Source: Candidatus Symbiobacter mobilis CR
GTDB taxonomy: Bacteria; Pseudomonadota; Gammaproteobacteria; Burkholderiales; Burkholderiaceae_C
Assembly (NCBI RefSeq): GCF_000477435.1
Contig: NC_022576.1
Span: 682,001-746,000 of the forward strand
Length of the DNA: 64,000 nt
Reading direction: 5' to 3'
Shown: positions 25,993 through 36,071 of the stretch, in pieces
Layout: each line of letters opens with the position of its first letter
How positions within the stretch are numbered: the first letter of the stretch is position 1
The notes under the pieces: generated by a model
The model's input: the letters and a program-made list of their open reading frames with translations, nothing else
What the model was told of the DNA's origin: nothing
Database searches by the model: none
Position numbers and translations under genes: made by a program

Positions 25993-27315
25993 ATGTCAGC
26001 CACTATTGAGACCGTCGCGGATCTCCGCCGCATCATGTCGTTCCACATTCCCGCTGAACGCATTGCCTCTGCGGTGCAGCAACGTCTACGGAAGCTGGCC
26101 CGCGAAGTGCGGATAGATGGCTTTCGTCCTGGAAAAATTCCGATGTCCGTCATTGAGCATCGTTTCAAAACTTCGGTGGTGGAAGAAGTCGTCAACGCCA
26201 TTGCCAAAAGTACCTACGACCAAGAAATCGGTTTGGCAAAACTGCGGCCTGCGTTCCTTCCCGAATTTGCGGAATTGCCCGAGGAGAAATTGGCGGTAGC
26301 CTGCACCGAAGGGGCTGCCATCCAGCTCCGGTTCGAGGTGCTGCCAGACGTTGAACTGGCTGATCTGGAGAATGTGGAAATCGAGCGCTGGAATTCCGAA
26401 GTGGACGAGGAAACCATCAACAAAACGATCCAGCACCTGCGCAAGCAAACCGGTACTTTCGTGGCAGGGGAGCCGGGGAGTGCGGCGGAAATGGGAGATC
26501 GCGCCACGGTCGATTTCGACGGCAAGATTGATGGCGAATCCTTCGAGGGTGGACAAGCCAAAGACATGCGGTTCCTCCTCGGAGAAAACTTCATGCCTGC
26601 CGAATTCGAGAAAGCCATCGAAGGCATGACTGCGGGGGAAAGCAAAACCTTTCAGCTCACGTTCCCCGCAACGTACCGCGTTGCCGACATCGCGGGCAAA
26701 ACCGCCGATTTCATGGTGACCTTGCACAGCATTGAAAAGGTTGTGCTCCCGGAAATGAGTCCGCAGTGGATCCAGTCAGTCGGGGTGACCGATGGCACGA
26801 TAGAAAGTCTGCGCAAGGAAATTCGCAAGAACCTCGACTTGCAGCGCGAAAGCCGGTTGTTCGCACGCAATCGGGACGGTTTGATGCAAGCCTTGTTTGA
26901 TCACTACCACTTTGCCGTACCCGAGGTGCTGGTGCGCAAACGCACCAAAGATTTGCTGTACCGAAGAATTCAGGCCATGAAAGAGCAGGGTTATGACCTG
27001 CAAACCGACTCCCTGAACATTCCCTCGCAGTTCCTCGACCAAGTACGCTGCGAGGTGCATTGGATGCTGGTCGTCAATGACCTGGCCGCGCAACATGGTT
27101 TGATCCCGCAAGACGCACAGGTGGTGGAACACATACGGCGCCTTGCGTCGAGTTACCAGGAACCCGATGCCTTTGAAAAGGAATATGTCCAGGACGACCA
27201 TCGCATGGGGTCCCTGCGCTTGCATTACAGCGAAAGAAACGTCGTCGACTACCTCTACCAACACGCCAAAGTGGTCGACAAAACCGTTCCTTTCAGCGAG
27301 CTGATCGTTGCCTGA
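25993..27315 (+). CDS. tig: Trigger factor
   Basis: Trigger factor is the ribosome-bound chaperone that meets nascent chains; it also has peptidyl-prolyl isomerase activity. The N-terminal ribosome-binding domain holds [16 protein letters not shown], the signature loop. The FKBP-like domain (about 155-245) shows [20 protein letters not shown] and [17 protein letters not shown]. The helical C-terminal domain follows. ATG 25993 ([13 protein letters not shown]) is the family start; the open frame upstream runs through tRNA-Leu. It has 440 residues, as expected. It heads the conserved order tig-clpP-clpX-lon. Confidence 0.97.
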   Translation: MSATIETVADLRRIMSFHIPAERIASAVQQRLRKLAREVRIDGFRPGKIPMSVIEHRFKTSVVEEVVNAIAKSTYDQEIGLAKLRPAFLPEFAELPEEKLAVACTEGAAIQLRFEVLPDVELADLENVEIERWNSEVDEETINKTIQHLRKQTGTFVAGEPGSAAEMGDRATVDFDGKIDGESFEGGQAKDMRFLLGENFMPAEFEKAIEGMTAGESKTFQLTFPATYRVADIAGKTADFMVTLHSIEKVVLPEMSPQWIQSVGVTDGTIESLRKEIRKNLDLQRESRLFARNRDGLMQALFDHYHFAVPEVLVRKRTKDLLYRRIQAMKEQGYDLQTDSLNIPSQFLDQVRCEVHWMLVVNDLAAQHGLIPQDAQVVEHIRRLASSYQEPDAFEKEYVQDDHRMGSLRLHYSERNVVDYLYQHAKVVDKTVPFSELIVA

Positions 27316-27379
27316 CCCCTTCAGTGGGTGCATTGATCGCTACCGTTCGGGCCCCCTTTTTTTCTCCCATGGAGCCGAC

Positions 27380-28000
27380 ATGATCCACACCAACCAAGCA
27401 CTGCCCACCAACGACCTCGGCCTCGTGCCGATGGTGATCGAACAATCCGGGCGGGGAGAGCGGTCGTACGACATCTATTCGCGCCTGCTCAAGGAGCGGG
27501 TGGTTTTTTTGGTAGGCCCGGTCAATGACCATGTTGCCAGCCTCGTCGTCGCACAGCTTTTGTTTTTGGAAAGCGAAAACCCGGACAAGGACATTTCCTT
27601 CTACATCAATTCCCCCGGGGGTTCCGTCAGCGCAGGGCTGGCGATTTATGACACGATGAACTTCATCAAACCTTCCGTGTCTACCCTATGCACGGGTACT
27701 GCTGCCAGCATGGGGGCTTTCCTGCTGGCCTCCGGGGCCAAGGGCAAGCGGTTTTCCTTGCCCAACTCGCGGATCATGATCCACCAACCCTCCGGTGGCA
27801 GCCAGGGGCAAGCGACGGAAATCGAGATTCACGCTCGCGAAATCCTCAAAACCCGCGAATTGCTCAACCAGATTCTTGCGGACAAGACCGGCCAGCCCAT
27901 CGAACGCATTGCGCGGGATACCGAGCGCGACTACTTCATGTCCGCCGAAGAAAGCCGCGAGTACGGCCTGATCGACGCCGTCATCAGCAAGAGGGCGTAG
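27380..28000 (+). CDS. clpP: ATP-dependent Clp protease proteolytic subunit
   Basis: ClpP is the serine protease chamber of ClpXP and related machines. The catalytic Ser is in [11 protein letters not shown], the His in [10 protein letters not shown], and the Asp follows in the C-terminal part; [18 protein letters not shown] is the oxyanion region. ATG 27380 has GGAG five bases upstream and yields 206 residues including a short propeptide. It lies 64 bp after tig and 5 bp before clpX, so clpP and clpX are certainly one unit. Confidence 0.98.
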   Translation: MIHTNQALPTNDLGLVPMVIEQSGRGERSYDIYSRLLKERVVFLVGPVNDHVASLVVAQLLFLESENPDKDISFYINSPGGSVSAGLAIYDTMNFIKPSVSTLCTGTAASMGAFLLASGAKGKRFSLPNSRIMIHQPSGGSQGQATEIEIHAREILKTRELLNQILADKTGQPIERIARDTERDYFMSAEESREYGLIDAVISKRA

Positions 28001-28005
28001 GAGCC

Positions 28006-29262
28006 ATGCGGGAGAAAAAACAATCCGATCCCAAAGAGACTGCCCATTGCTCGTTTTGTGGCAAGTCTCACAACGAGGTGCTCAAGCTCATCGCGGGCCA
28101 CAACGCCTATGTCTGCGACGAATGCGTGGGTTTGTGTGCGCAACTGCTCAAGGAAGATCCCCAGTTGTCCAGTGTGGTGAAGGAAGAACTTCCCACACCG
28201 GCAGAAATCAAAAAAGATCTCGATGATTACGTCATTGGCCAAGAGCTGGCCAAACGCACGCTCTGCGTGGCGGTCTACAACCACTACAAGCGCTTGCAAT
28301 ACCAGGTGAACCCCAAGCAGGGGGATGTCGAACTGGCAAAAAGCAACATCCTGCTCGTGGGGCCGACGGGCTCAGGGAAGACCCTTCTGGCGCAAACACT
28401 GGCGCGCAAGCTCGACGTGCCTTTCGTCATCGCCGATGCCACGACCCTGACCGAAGCGGGCTACGTGGGCGAAGACGTCGAGAACATCCTGCAAAAACTC
28501 TTGCAGAGCTGTGAATACGACGTGGAGCGCACACAGCGCGGCATCGTCTACATCGACGAAATCGACAAAATTTCCCGCAAGTCCGAGAACCCCTCGATCA
28601 CCCGCGATGTCTCCGGCGAAGGGGTGCAGCAGGCGCTGTTGAAGCTGATTGAAGGCACGGTCGCCAATGTGCCGCCGCATGGGGGCCGCAAACACCCCAA
28701 CCAGGAATTCGTCAGCGTCGATACGACCAACATCCTCTTCATCTGTGGCGGCGCTTTCGCCGGATTGGAGAAGGTGATCGACCGGCGCACGCAGACTTCC
28801 GGGATCGGTTTTGGCGCCACCATCCGCAGCAAGCAGGAACGGACGCTCACCGACGTACTGCGGGAAATAGAGCCTGAAGATTTGATCCACTTCGGGCTGA
28901 TTCCCGAGCTTGTAGGGCGGCTGCCCGTGGTCGCAGTCCTCGACGAGCTGGATGAAGAGGCCCTGGTGCGCATCCTCACGGAACCCAAAAACGCGCTCAT
29001 CAAGCAGTACCAGACCTTGCTCTCGATGGAAGACGTGGAGCTGGAAGTGGAACCGGAAGCCTTGCGTTCCGTTGCCCGCAAGACTATGCAGCGCAAGACT
29101 GGGGCGCGTGGGTTGCGATCGATCCTCGAACAGGCAATGCTCGACACGATGTTCGAACTGCCGAGCACGCCGGAGGTGGCGAAGGTCATCGTCGAAGCAG
29201 CCACCATTGATGAGGGGAAAGCGCCTACCCGGGTGATGCGACCCCAGCTCGAAAAAGCTTGA
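28006..29262 (+). CDS. clpX: Clp protease ATP-binding subunit ClpX
   Basis: ClpX is the AAA+ unfoldase that feeds tagged substrates to ClpP. The N-terminal zinc domain is [11 protein letters not shown]...CDECVGLC (four cysteines). Walker A is [18 protein letters not shown], Walker [14 protein letters not shown], and GFGA (inside [12 protein letters not shown]) marks the ClpP-contact loop. The start ATG lies 5 bp after clpP behind AGGAG. It has 418 residues, as usual. Confidence 0.98.
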   Translation: MREKKQSDPKETAHCSFCGKSHNEVLKLIAGHNAYVCDECVGLCAQLLKEDPQLSSVVKEELPTPAEIKKDLDDYVIGQELAKRTLCVAVYNHYKRLQYQVNPKQGDVELAKSNILLVGPTGSGKTLLAQTLARKLDVPFVIADATTLTEAGYVGEDVENILQKLLQSCEYDVERTQRGIVYIDEIDKISRKSENPSITRDVSGEGVQQALLKLIEGTVANVPPHGGRKHPNQEFVSVDTTNILFICGGAFAGLEKVIDRRTQTSGIGFGATIRSKQERTLTDVLREIEPEDLIHFGLIPELVGRLPVVAVLDELDEEALVRILTEPKNALIKQYQTLLSMEDVELEVEPEALRSVARKTMQRKTGARGLRSILEQAMLDTMFELPSTPEVAKVIVEAATIDEGKAPTRVMRPQLEKA

Positions 29263-29383
29263 TCTATCTCCCTTTTGCCTTTTTGATGCGCCGATTACCC
29301 CGGGGATTCGTCGGCACAATGCTGTGGTATTCCCCCATGCTGTGGTGGGAAACTTTCAACGAACCGGCAAAAAGGATGCGCAT

Positions 29384-31834
29384 ATGTCTGGATCTACCAC
29401 TTCCTCTTTGAATCCACAGGACTTGCCGCTGTTGCCGCTGCGCGATGTGGTTGTCTTTCCCCACATGGTCATCCCCCTGTTCGTGGGGCGTACCAAAAGC
29501 ATCACTGCGCTGGAAGCTGCTGCGTCTGCGGATCGGCGCATCATGCTGGTTGCACAGAAGGCTGCCGCCAAAGACGACCCGATGGTGTCGGATATGTTCG
29601 ATGTCGGGTGCATTTCCGTCATCCTCCAGACGCTGAAACTGCCGGACGGTACCGTCAAGGTGCTTGTCGAAGGTCAGCAGCGTGCGCGAGTCGAATACAT
29701 TGAGGAAGCCGAATCCCACTTTCGCGCCATGGTCGTTCCCATGATTGGGGACCAGACAGCGGAAGACGACGACGCCCCGAAGGCGTTGACCAGCGAAGTC
29801 GAAGCCCTGCGGCGCGCCGTGATGCAGCAGTTCGAACAGTACGTCAAGCTCAACAAGAAGATTCCGCCGGAGATCCTGCTGTCGATTTCGGGCATCGAAG
29901 ACCCCGGCCGGATGGCGGATACGATCACTGCGCACTTGCCCCTCAAACTCGACGACAAGCAGGCGATCCTGTCGCTGTCTGCGGTGCGTGACCGGCTGGA
30001 AAAGCTCTTTGGGCAGATCGAGCGTGAAGTCGAAATCCTTAACGTCGACAAGAAGATTCGGGGCCGGGTCAAACGCCAGCTCGAAAAGAACCAGCGCGAT
30101 TTCTACCTCAACGAACAGGTCAAGGCCATCCAGAAAGAACTGGGCGAGGGCGAAGACGGCGCGGACATCAACGAGCTGGAAAAGAAGATCCAGGCAGCAA
30201 AGATGCCCAAGGACGCCCTCGAAAAGGTGCAGTCCGAGCTGCGCAAGCTCAAGCTGATGTCGCCGATGGCCGCAGAAGCCACGGTGGTGCGTAACTACAT
30301 CGACGTCCTCGCTGGGCTGCCCTGGTCGAGCGTGACCAAGATCAAGCACAACCTGACCAATGCCGAAAACGTTCTGAACGAGGATCACTACGGTCTCGAC
30401 AAGGTCAAAGACCGCATCCTCGAATACCTAGCCGTGCAGCAGCGGGTGGATAAGGTCAAGGCGCCCATCCTGTGCCTCGTCGGCCCTCCGGGGGTCGGCA
30501 AGACTTCCTTGGGGCAGTCCATCGCCAAAGCCACTGGCCGCAAGTACGTGCGCATGGCGCTGGGCGGGGTGCGCGACGAGGCCGAAATTCGCGGGCATCG
30601 TCGGACGTACATTGGCGCCATGCCGGGCAAGGTGCTCCAGAACCTGAGCAAGGTGGGCACGCGCAACCCGCTGTTTCTGCTCGACGAAATCGACAAGCTG
30701 GGCGCGGACTTTCGTGGTGATCCTTCCAGTGCTTTGCTGGAAGTGCTCGACCCCGAGCAAAACAGCAAGTTCGCCGACCACTACGTCGAGGTCGATTTCG
30801 ACCTCAGCGACGTGATGTTCGTCGCCACGTCCAACTCGATGAACATCCCCGCTGCGCTGCTCGACCGGATGGAGGTGATCCGCCTGTCGGGCTACACCGA
30901 AGATGAGAAGGTCAACATCGCCGTGCGGTACCTGCTCCCCAAGCAGCGCAAGAACAACGGCGTGGCCGTCGAAGAGCTGAACATCACCGAAGATGCCATC
31001 CGTGACATCGTCCGCTACTACACGCGGGAAGCCGGGGTTCGTTCGCTGGAGCGCGAGTTGTCCAAGGTCTGCCGGAAGGTGGTCAAGGGCTTGCAGCTCA
31101 AGAAGATGAAGCCGCAGGTCGTCGTCCAGTCCGCCAATCTGCACGAGTTCCTCGGCGTGCGCAAATACTCCTTTGGCCGTGCTGAAATGAAAAATCAGAT
31201 CGGCCAGGTCGTCGGGCTGGCATGGACGGAAGCGGGTGGCGACCTGCTCAATATCGAGGTTGCGACGATGCCGGGCAAGGGCACGATCATCCGCACCGGT
31301 TCGCTGGGAGATGTGATGAAGGAATCCGTCGAGGCCGCGCGAACTGTCGTGCGCAGCCGGGCGATGCGCCTCGGGATCGCGGAGGAAGTCTTTGAAAAGA
31401 AAGACATCCACATCCACGTTCCCGATGGAGCGACGCCCAAGGATGGCCCTAGCGCTGGCGTGGCCATGACGGTAGCCATCGTCTCCGCGATGACCGGCAT
31501 CCCGGCGCGCTGCGATGTCGCCATGACGGGGGAAATCACCCTGCGCGGCGAAGTCACGTCGATTGGCGGGCTGAAGGAAAAACTACTGGCCGCTTTGCGC
31601 GGTGGGGTCAAAACGGTGCTGATCCCCGAGGAAAACTCGAAGGATCTGCAAGACATCCCGGACAACGTCAAAAACGGGCTGGACATCGTTCCCGTGCGTT
31701 GGATCGACAAAGTGCTGGAAGTCGCCCTGGAAAGCGTCCCGGTGGCTTTGGAGCCAGAAGACCCACTGCTCGTTGTCGTTCCCACCGGGGGGGTATCTAC
31801 CTCGGTAGCGACCTGCGAAGCGCTCAAGCACTAG
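29384..31834 (+). CDS. lon: ATP-dependent protease Lon
   Basis: Lon is the cytoplasmic AAA+ serine protease that removes damaged and regulatory proteins. The N-terminal substrate domain starts LPLLPLRDVVVFPHMVIPLF. Walker A is LVGPPGVGKTSLGQSIA, with FLLDEIDKLG as Walker B. The proteolytic domain carries the Ser in PKDGPSAGVAMT and the Lys in GGLKEKLLAALRGG. ATG 29384 has AAGGA seven bases upstream; it gives 816 residues. It lies 121 bp after clpX, long enough for its own promoter; a CCCCAT element in that gap is only weakly heat-shock-like. The last 20 residues are variable. Confidence 0.98.
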   Translation: MSGSTTSSLNPQDLPLLPLRDVVVFPHMVIPLFVGRTKSITALEAAASADRRIMLVAQKAAAKDDPMVSDMFDVGCISVILQTLKLPDGTVKVLVEGQQRARVEYIEEAESHFRAMVVPMIGDQTAEDDDAPKALTSEVEALRRAVMQQFEQYVKLNKKIPPEILLSISGIEDPGRMADTITAHLPLKLDDKQAILSLSAVRDRLEKLFGQIEREVEILNVDKKIRGRVKRQLEKNQRDFYLNEQVKAIQKELGEGEDGADINELEKKIQAAKMPKDALEKVQSELRKLKLMSPMAAEATVVRNYIDVLAGLPWSSVTKIKHNLTNAENVLNEDHYGLDKVKDRILEYLAVQQRVDKVKAPILCLVGPPGVGKTSLGQSIAKATGRKYVRMALGGVRDEAEIRGHRRTYIGAMPGKVLQNLSKVGTRNPLFLLDEIDKLGADFRGDPSSALLEVLDPEQNSKFADHYVEVDFDLSDVMFVATSNSMNIPAALLDRMEVIRLSGYTEDEKVNIAVRYLLPKQRKNNGVAVEELNITEDAIRDIVRYYTREAGVRSLERELSKVCRKVVKGLQLKKMKPQVVVQSANLHEFLGVRKYSFGRAEMKNQIGQVVGLAWTEAGGDLLNIEVATMPGKGTIIRTGSLGDVMKESVEAARTVVRSRAMRLGIAEEVFEKKDIHIHVPDGATPKDGPSAGVAMTVAIVSAMTGIPARCDVAMTGEITLRGEVTSIGGLKEKLLAALRGGVKTVLIPEENSKDLQDIPDNVKNGLDIVPVRWIDKVLEVALESVPVALEPEDPLLVVVPTGGVSTSVATCEALKH

Positions 31835-31892
31835 CCCAATGCACGTAGACGGTTGCAATGTCGGCCTTCGTGCGTAGAAATGGAGGGAGTTC

Positions 31893-32267
31893 ATGTCTCA
31901 AATCGATGACACCGCACAGTCCCACGCGATGCGCCCCAGCGTGGTGCAGCTTCTCTTGCGAGACAAGGCTTCGCTCTACGAGGCATACATCCCGTTGTTT
32001 GCCCATGGCGGGTTGTTCATCCCCACTGATCGCGACTACCGGCTTGGGGACGTCATCTACGTGCTGGTCACTCTGCCCGAGGAAATGTATCGTCATCCCA
32101 TTGCCGGGCGGATAGCGTGGGTGACGCCAGCCAATGCCCCTGCGCATCGGACACAAGGGGTAGGGATGGTGTTGCCCGACGACGAAAAGGGCGAAGCGGT
32201 CCGCAAGAAAATCGAAGAGCTGCTACATACCCATCTGCCCATTGGCAAACCAACCCAGACGGTATAA
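31893..32267 (+). CDS. PilZ-domain protein
   Basis: The 124-residue single-domain protein resembles the small PilZ proteins required for type IV pilus function: VQLLLRDKASLYEAYIP, FAHGGLFIPTDRDYRLGD and RIAWVTPANAPAHRTQGVGM. The classical c-di-GMP-binding RxxxR motif is not apparent, as in the founding PilZ of pilus systems, so it may not bind c-di-GMP itself. GGAGGGA lies just before ATG 31893. It starts 58 bp after lon and precedes tatD; in related bacteria this gene follows tmk-holB, which are not here. Confidence 0.9.
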   Translation: MSQIDDTAQSHAMRPSVVQLLLRDKASLYEAYIPLFAHGGLFIPTDRDYRLGDVIYVLVTLPEEMYRHPIAGRIAWVTPANAPAHRTQGVGMVLPDDEKGEAVRKKIEELLHTHLPIGKPTQTV

Positions 32268-32312
32268 GAACCCATTTCGGTAGGCAGGCGATCCGAAGCC
32301 CACTCCCCAGCG

Positions 32313-33167
32313 ATGTACTGCGACTCCCACTGTCACCTGGACTTTCCGGAATTGTTGCCACGGCTGGCGTGGATTCGCGACGCCATGCGCACAGCGAACG
32401 TGGGCCGTGCGTTGTGCGTCGCCACCAAGCTCGAAGGCTTCGAGACCGTCTACCGGCTGGCCTCGGAATGCGAAGAGCTGTGGTGTACTGTCGGCGTTCA
32501 CCCCGACTACGAGGACGTGGAAGAACCTTTCCTCGACACGTTGGTCCGTTTGGGGTCGCGAGAGCGGGTTGTCGGCGTGGGGGAGACGGGATTGGACTAT
32601 TCCCGGCTCGGCAACCGCAGCGTGGAGCAGATGCAATGGCAGCGGGATCGGTTCTGTGTCCACATCCGCGCCGCACGCAGCCTGGGCAAGCCATTGGTCG
32701 TACACATGCGGTCGGCTACCGACGACACGCTGCGCCTGCTGCAAGGGGAGGGGGAAGACGGCTCGGCTGGATGCGCGGGCGGGGTGTTCCACTGCTTTAC
32801 AGAGACCGCAGATATTGCCCGCAAGGTGCTGGATATGGGGTTCCACATTTCGTTGTCGGGCATCCTGACGTTCAAAAATGCCGTCATCCTGCGTGAGGTG
32901 GCGGCGATGGTTCCGCTCGACCGCGTGTTGATCGAGACCGACAGCCCATATCTGGCCCCGGTTCCGCATCGGGGCAAGGTCAACGATCCTTCACTGGTCT
33001 GCTGGGTAGGGGCAGAGCTGGCGCGCATCAAGGGGATCGATGAAAGCATCGTCGCCGAGCACACCACGCGCAATTTTGAGCGGCTCTTTCTTCGCGGTGC
33101 TGCTACATCGACAGCATCTTCCGCAGCATCTATCTCTGCATCCTCTGTGGCCCCTGGCCATGCGTGA
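32313..33167 (+). CDS. TatD-family metal-dependent hydrolase (YcfH-like)
   Basis: TatD proteins are TIM-barrel, metal-dependent nucleases; YcfH relatives act as 3'-exonuclease or aminoacyl-editing-type hydrolases. The metal set is visible: DSHCHLD at the N-terminus, VGVGETGLDY, LVVHMRSATDDT, VFHCFTETADIA and LIETDSPYLAP. The last 20 residues are Ser/Ala-rich and probably disordered. The stop overlaps the ankyrin gene start by 8 bp, so both are read from one transcript with pilZ. Confidence 0.93.
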   Translation: MYCDSHCHLDFPELLPRLAWIRDAMRTANVGRALCVATKLEGFETVYRLASECEELWCTVGVHPDYEDVEEPFLDTLVRLGSRERVVGVGETGLDYSRLGNRSVEQMQWQRDRFCVHIRAARSLGKPLVVHMRSATDDTLRLLQGEGEDGSAGCAGGVFHCFTETADIARKVLDMGFHISLSGILTFKNAVILREVAAMVPLDRVLIETDSPYLAPVPHRGKVNDPSLVCWVGAELARIKGIDESIVAEHTTRNFERLFLRGAATSTASSAASISASSVAPGHA

Positions 33168-33873
33168 TCCGCAGATGCGATCTGGGTTCACGAAGCAACG
33201 TTTCTTGCGTCGCATGGGGTGCCTGCTCCGACAAGCGTTGCTGGGCTGGGTGTACGTGGCGCTGGCGCTGGGCAGTGTGGCGTGGGCGGGTTCGTACGAA
33301 GACTATTTCCGCGCCATTGGCATTGATGACGAGTCCACGGTCAGGGAACTGTTGGAACGCGGGTTCGACCCCAACACCGTCGATGCCATGGGCCATAACG
33401 GCCTGATCCTGGCGTTCCGGGGGAGCGCCGCCAAGGTGGCCGAGGTATTGCTGACTTGGCCCACCGTTCGCGTAGACCAACGCAACGCCAAGGACGAAAC
33501 CGCGCTGATGTATGCCGCCATGCAGGGCAACGTCGCCTGGTGCGCCACCTTGCTTGCACGCGGGGCAGCGGTTCACAAGCCGGGCTGGACTCCCTTGCAC
33601 TACGCCGCAACCCGTGGGCACGTCGACGTGATACGCCTGCTGTTGTCCGAAGGAGCACGCATCAATGCAGTGTCCCCCAATGGCACGACCCCGCTGATGA
33701 TGGCCGCGTACTACGGAACGACCGACGCTGTGCGCGCCTTGCTCGCAGCCGGCGCCAAGGTTGCGATGCGCAACGAACAAGGGTTGGACGCCCATGACTT
33801 TGCCGAACGCGCCGGAAACCGCGCATCGATGGCATTGCTGCGCCCCGGTCGCGCCAGCGTTGGCGGCAACTAA
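33160..33873 (+). CDS. Exported ankyrin-repeat protein
   Basis: The 237-residue protein has an N-terminal signal segment (LLGWVYVALALGSVAWA). Four or five ankyrin repeats follow, with recognisable helices: DETALMYAAMQGNVAWCATL, WTPLHYAATRGHVDVIRLLL and TTPLMMAAYYGTTDAVRALL. It probably binds a partner in the periplasm; none is identified. ATG 33160 lies inside the tatD stop region (8-bp overlap), implying coupling; ATG 33175 is an alternative. Ankyrin genes next to tatD are common in Comamonadaceae-like genomes, function unknown. Confidence 0.9.
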   Translation: MRDPQMRSGFTKQRFLRRMGCLLRQALLGWVYVALALGSVAWAGSYEDYFRAIGIDDESTVRELLERGFDPNTVDAMGHNGLILAFRGSAAKVAEVLLTWPTVRVDQRNAKDETALMYAAMQGNVAWCATLLARGAAVHKPGWTPLHYAATRGHVDVIRLLLSEGARINAVSPNGTTPLMMAAYYGTTDAVRALLAAGAKVAMRNEQGLDAHDFAERAGNRASMALLRPGRASVGGN

Positions 33874-33974
33874 CCGCCATGGCTCATCCGAAGACAATGC
33901 CTATTATGTAAAGTGACAACCACGAACATCCTTGGCATCCTGCGTACCACTCGCAGCCACTCGCACCCTTTTTG

Positions 33975-35351
33975 CTATACGTTGTAGGAGCGATGGAAGT
34001 CTTGACCACGGTAAACCAGGTTGGCCGGAAACACCAACTTGAAGGTCGAGCCTTTCCCCACGGTGCTGTCGATGCCCAAGGTAGCGCCGTGTCGGTGGGC
34101 GATTTGGGCGACGATGGCTAGGCCCAAGCCGGTTCCGCCCTGGGAACGGGAACGTCCGCGATCAACCCGGTAGAAGCGCTCAGTCAGCCGGGGAATATGC
34201 TCTGCAGCGATGCCATAGCCGGTATCGCGCACCGCAAACTCCAGGGTTCCGTCGTCTTGCAATACTGCACTAACGGTGATGCTGCCCCCCGCCGGGGTGT
34301 AGCGCACGGCGTTGCCAACAAGGTTCCCCATCGCGCTCAGCAGCTCTTGCGTATTTCCCTCCAGGTACACCGGGGCCGAGGCAATGCAGTCGATCTGGTG
34401 CGCCTCCTTGCCTTCTTCCCCCATCCCTGCGGACAAGGCATGGGCATCCGCCACGACTTGGTCGAGCAAGCTGCGTACGTCGTTGCGGGTGCGGGTGGTG
34501 GGAACGGACTGCTCTTCCAGACTGGATAGCACCAGCAAATCTTCGACGAGATGGCGCATGCGTAGCGTCTGTTTTTCCATCCAGACCAGGCAACGCTGGC
34601 GCTCTGCCTTGTTAGGCTCCAGCGTTTGCAGGGTTTCGACAAAACCGGATAGCACGGTCAACGGGGTACGAATCTCGTGGGCGACGTTGGCCAGAAACTC
34701 CCGCCGCATGGCTTGGGAACGCCGGTCGGTGGTCACGTCCCTGGAAAGCAGCAGCCACTTGCCTTGCGCATACGGGTACGCCTGCACCGACAACGAAATG
34801 GGGTGTTGCGATGCCTGTGCACGTGCAGGCATGACCAGCTCCCGGCCACTGTGCGCATCCGTCAGAAAAGTGAGGAATTCGGGGTCGCGCACCAGATGCG
34901 AAATGGCCTGCCCGATGTCGCGTTGGGCGTCTAGCCCGAAATGCACGCAGGCCCTTTGGTTGCACCAATCGATACGCTGTTGTACGTCCAGCAACACCAC
35001 GCCGTTCGGCGATGCCTGAAATGCCGCCAAGAAGTGTTCGAGCCTGCTTTGGCATTCCGCGATCTCTTGCTCCTGCACGCGCAGGCAGCGAACGATACGG
35101 TCGAGCACATCCCCCCACATGCCACCGGGGCCAGACCCTTGCGCAGGGTTGGCATGGATCAGCCCACGGCCCGCACGTAGCCTGTCGATGACGTTGCGTG
35201 CCCGTACGGTATCGACGACGACCCAGACCATCGTCGCGAACCATCCCCCCCACCATGCGCAGTGTTCCCGTCCCAGCCAGTGCCCTGCCCACCAGCCAGC
35301 GAAGGCGCCGAGCATCTGCAAGGCCAGCAGCGACAGAGGGCGTGCCAGCAT
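33975..35351 (-). CDS. phoR: Phosphate-regulon sensor kinase PhoR
   Basis: PhoR senses phosphate status through PstSCAB-PhoU and phosphorylates PhoB. Two N-terminal membrane helices (LLALQMLGAFAGWWAGHWL and WWGGWFATMVWVVV) are followed by a PAS domain (about 108-200). The kinase core has FLANVAHEIRTPLTVLSGF (H-box), GNLVGNAVRYTPAGGSI (N-box), DTGYGIA and GGTGLGLAIV. The final residues, DFHRSYNV, are encoded by a REP-like sequence (33984-34005), so the C-terminus has been rewritten or extended by a repeat. It starts 15 bp after phoB. Confidence 0.97.
   Translation of the reverse strand: MLARPLSLLALQMLGAFAGWWAGHWLGREHCAWWGGWFATMVWVVVDTVRARNVIDRLRAGRGLIHANPAQGSGPGGMWGDVLDRIVRCLRVQEQEIAECQSRLEHFLAAFQASPNGVVLLDVQQRIDWCNQRACVHFGLDAQRDIGQAISHLVRDPEFLTFLTDAHSGRELVMPARAQASQHPISLSVQAYPYAQGKWLLLSRDVTTDRRSQAMRREFLANVAHEIRTPLTVLSGFVETLQTLEPNKAERQRCLVWMEKQTLRMRHLVEDLLVLSSLEEQSVPTTRTRNDVRSLLDQVVADAHALSAGMGEEGKEAHQIDCIASAPVYLEGNTQELLSAMGNLVGNAVRYTPAGGSITVSAVLQDDGTLEFAVRDTGYGIAAEHIPRLTERFYRVDRGRSRSQGGTGLGLAIVAQIAHRHGATLGIDSTVGKGSTFKLVFPANLVYRGQDFHRSYNV
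33984..34005 (+). repeat. Divergent REP element inside the phoR 3' end
   Basis: The sequence begins GTAGGAGCGATGGAAGTC and then diverges (TTGA instead of GCGA). It keeps the GTAG head and the left arm of the hairpin. Read antisense it codes the last residues of PhoR and sits a few bases from the stop codon. Confidence 0.65.
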
Positions 35352-35366
35352 GATCGTCGTGCGCAG

Positions 35367-36071
35367 TCAGGAAGCAGACGATTGCGCGCCGATGAACCGG
35401 TACCCCACCCCGCGCACGGTTTCGATCATCGCCGCGCCGTGGGTGCCCAGCGCCTCCCGTAGCCGCATGATGTGGACATCAACCGTGCGTTCCTCCAAAT
35501 GGCGACGCCCTTCCCACACGTGTTCCAGCAGGCTTGCGCGGGAATGCGCACGCCCGGGGTGGGCGGCAAGGTGCGCCAACAGGCGGAACTCGGTGGGGCC
35601 AAGCTGCATGGGGCGTCCCTCGAAGGTCGCTTGGTGCGCTGCCATATCGACGAGCAGCGCACCCTGGACGACACGGACTTCCTCGTCGTCCGGCGCAGCC
35701 CTGCGCAAGACGGCGCGCACCCGGGCCAGCAATTCCCGCATCGAAAAAGGTTTGGCGATGTAGTCATCCGCCCCAGCGTCCAGCCCCATCACCTTGTCGG
35801 CTTCCTCGCCGCGTGCGGTCAACATCAGAATGGGAACCGAGCGCGTGCGGGGCTGCGCCCTCCAGCGTCGCGCCCAAGTCAGGCCGGAATCACCGGGGAG
35901 CATCCAATCCAGCAGGATGGCGTCGGGCACGGCTTCTTCGATGCGTGCCTGCGCGCAAGCCCCATCGCGCGCCCAGACGGCGCGGTAGCCTGCGTGGCGC
36001 AAATGCACGCCCAGCAGTTCCGCGATGGCTTCTTCGTCTTCGACGAGCAGAATGCTGGGAGCAGCTTTCAT
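35367..36071 (-). CDS. phoB: Phosphate-regulon response regulator PhoB
   Basis: PhoB is the OmpR-type transcription activator of phosphate-starvation genes. The receiver domain has LLVEDEEAIAELL, the phospho-accepting Asp in AILLDWMLPG, the Thr/Ser switch in ILMLTARGEEADK, and Lys in DYIAKPFSMRELLAR. The winged-helix C-terminus ends HIMRLREALGTHGAAMIETV. Its ATG overlaps the phoU stop as ATGA. It should bind the Pho box found before pstS. Length (234) is normal. Confidence 0.97.
   Translation of the reverse strand: MKAAPSILLVEDEEAIAELLGVHLRHAGYRAVWARDGACAQARIEEAVPDAILLDWMLPGDSGLTWARRWRAQPRTRSVPILMLTARGEEADKVMGLDAGADDYIAKPFSMRELLARVRAVLRRAAPDDEEVRVVQGALLVDMAAHQATFEGRPMQLGPTEFRLLAHLAAHPGRAHSRASLLEHVWEGRRHLEERTVDVHIMRLREALGTHGAAMIETVRGVGYRFIGAQSSAS

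Noticed and set aside
27996..28008. GTAGGAGCC before clpX as another REP
   Set aside because: The hairpin arms are missing; the bases are the clpP stop codon and the clpX ribosome-binding site.
29263..29383. Sigma-32 heat-shock promoter before lon
   Set aside because: Only a CCCCAT-like -10 fragment is present and no matching -35 at the right spacing could be found by eye.
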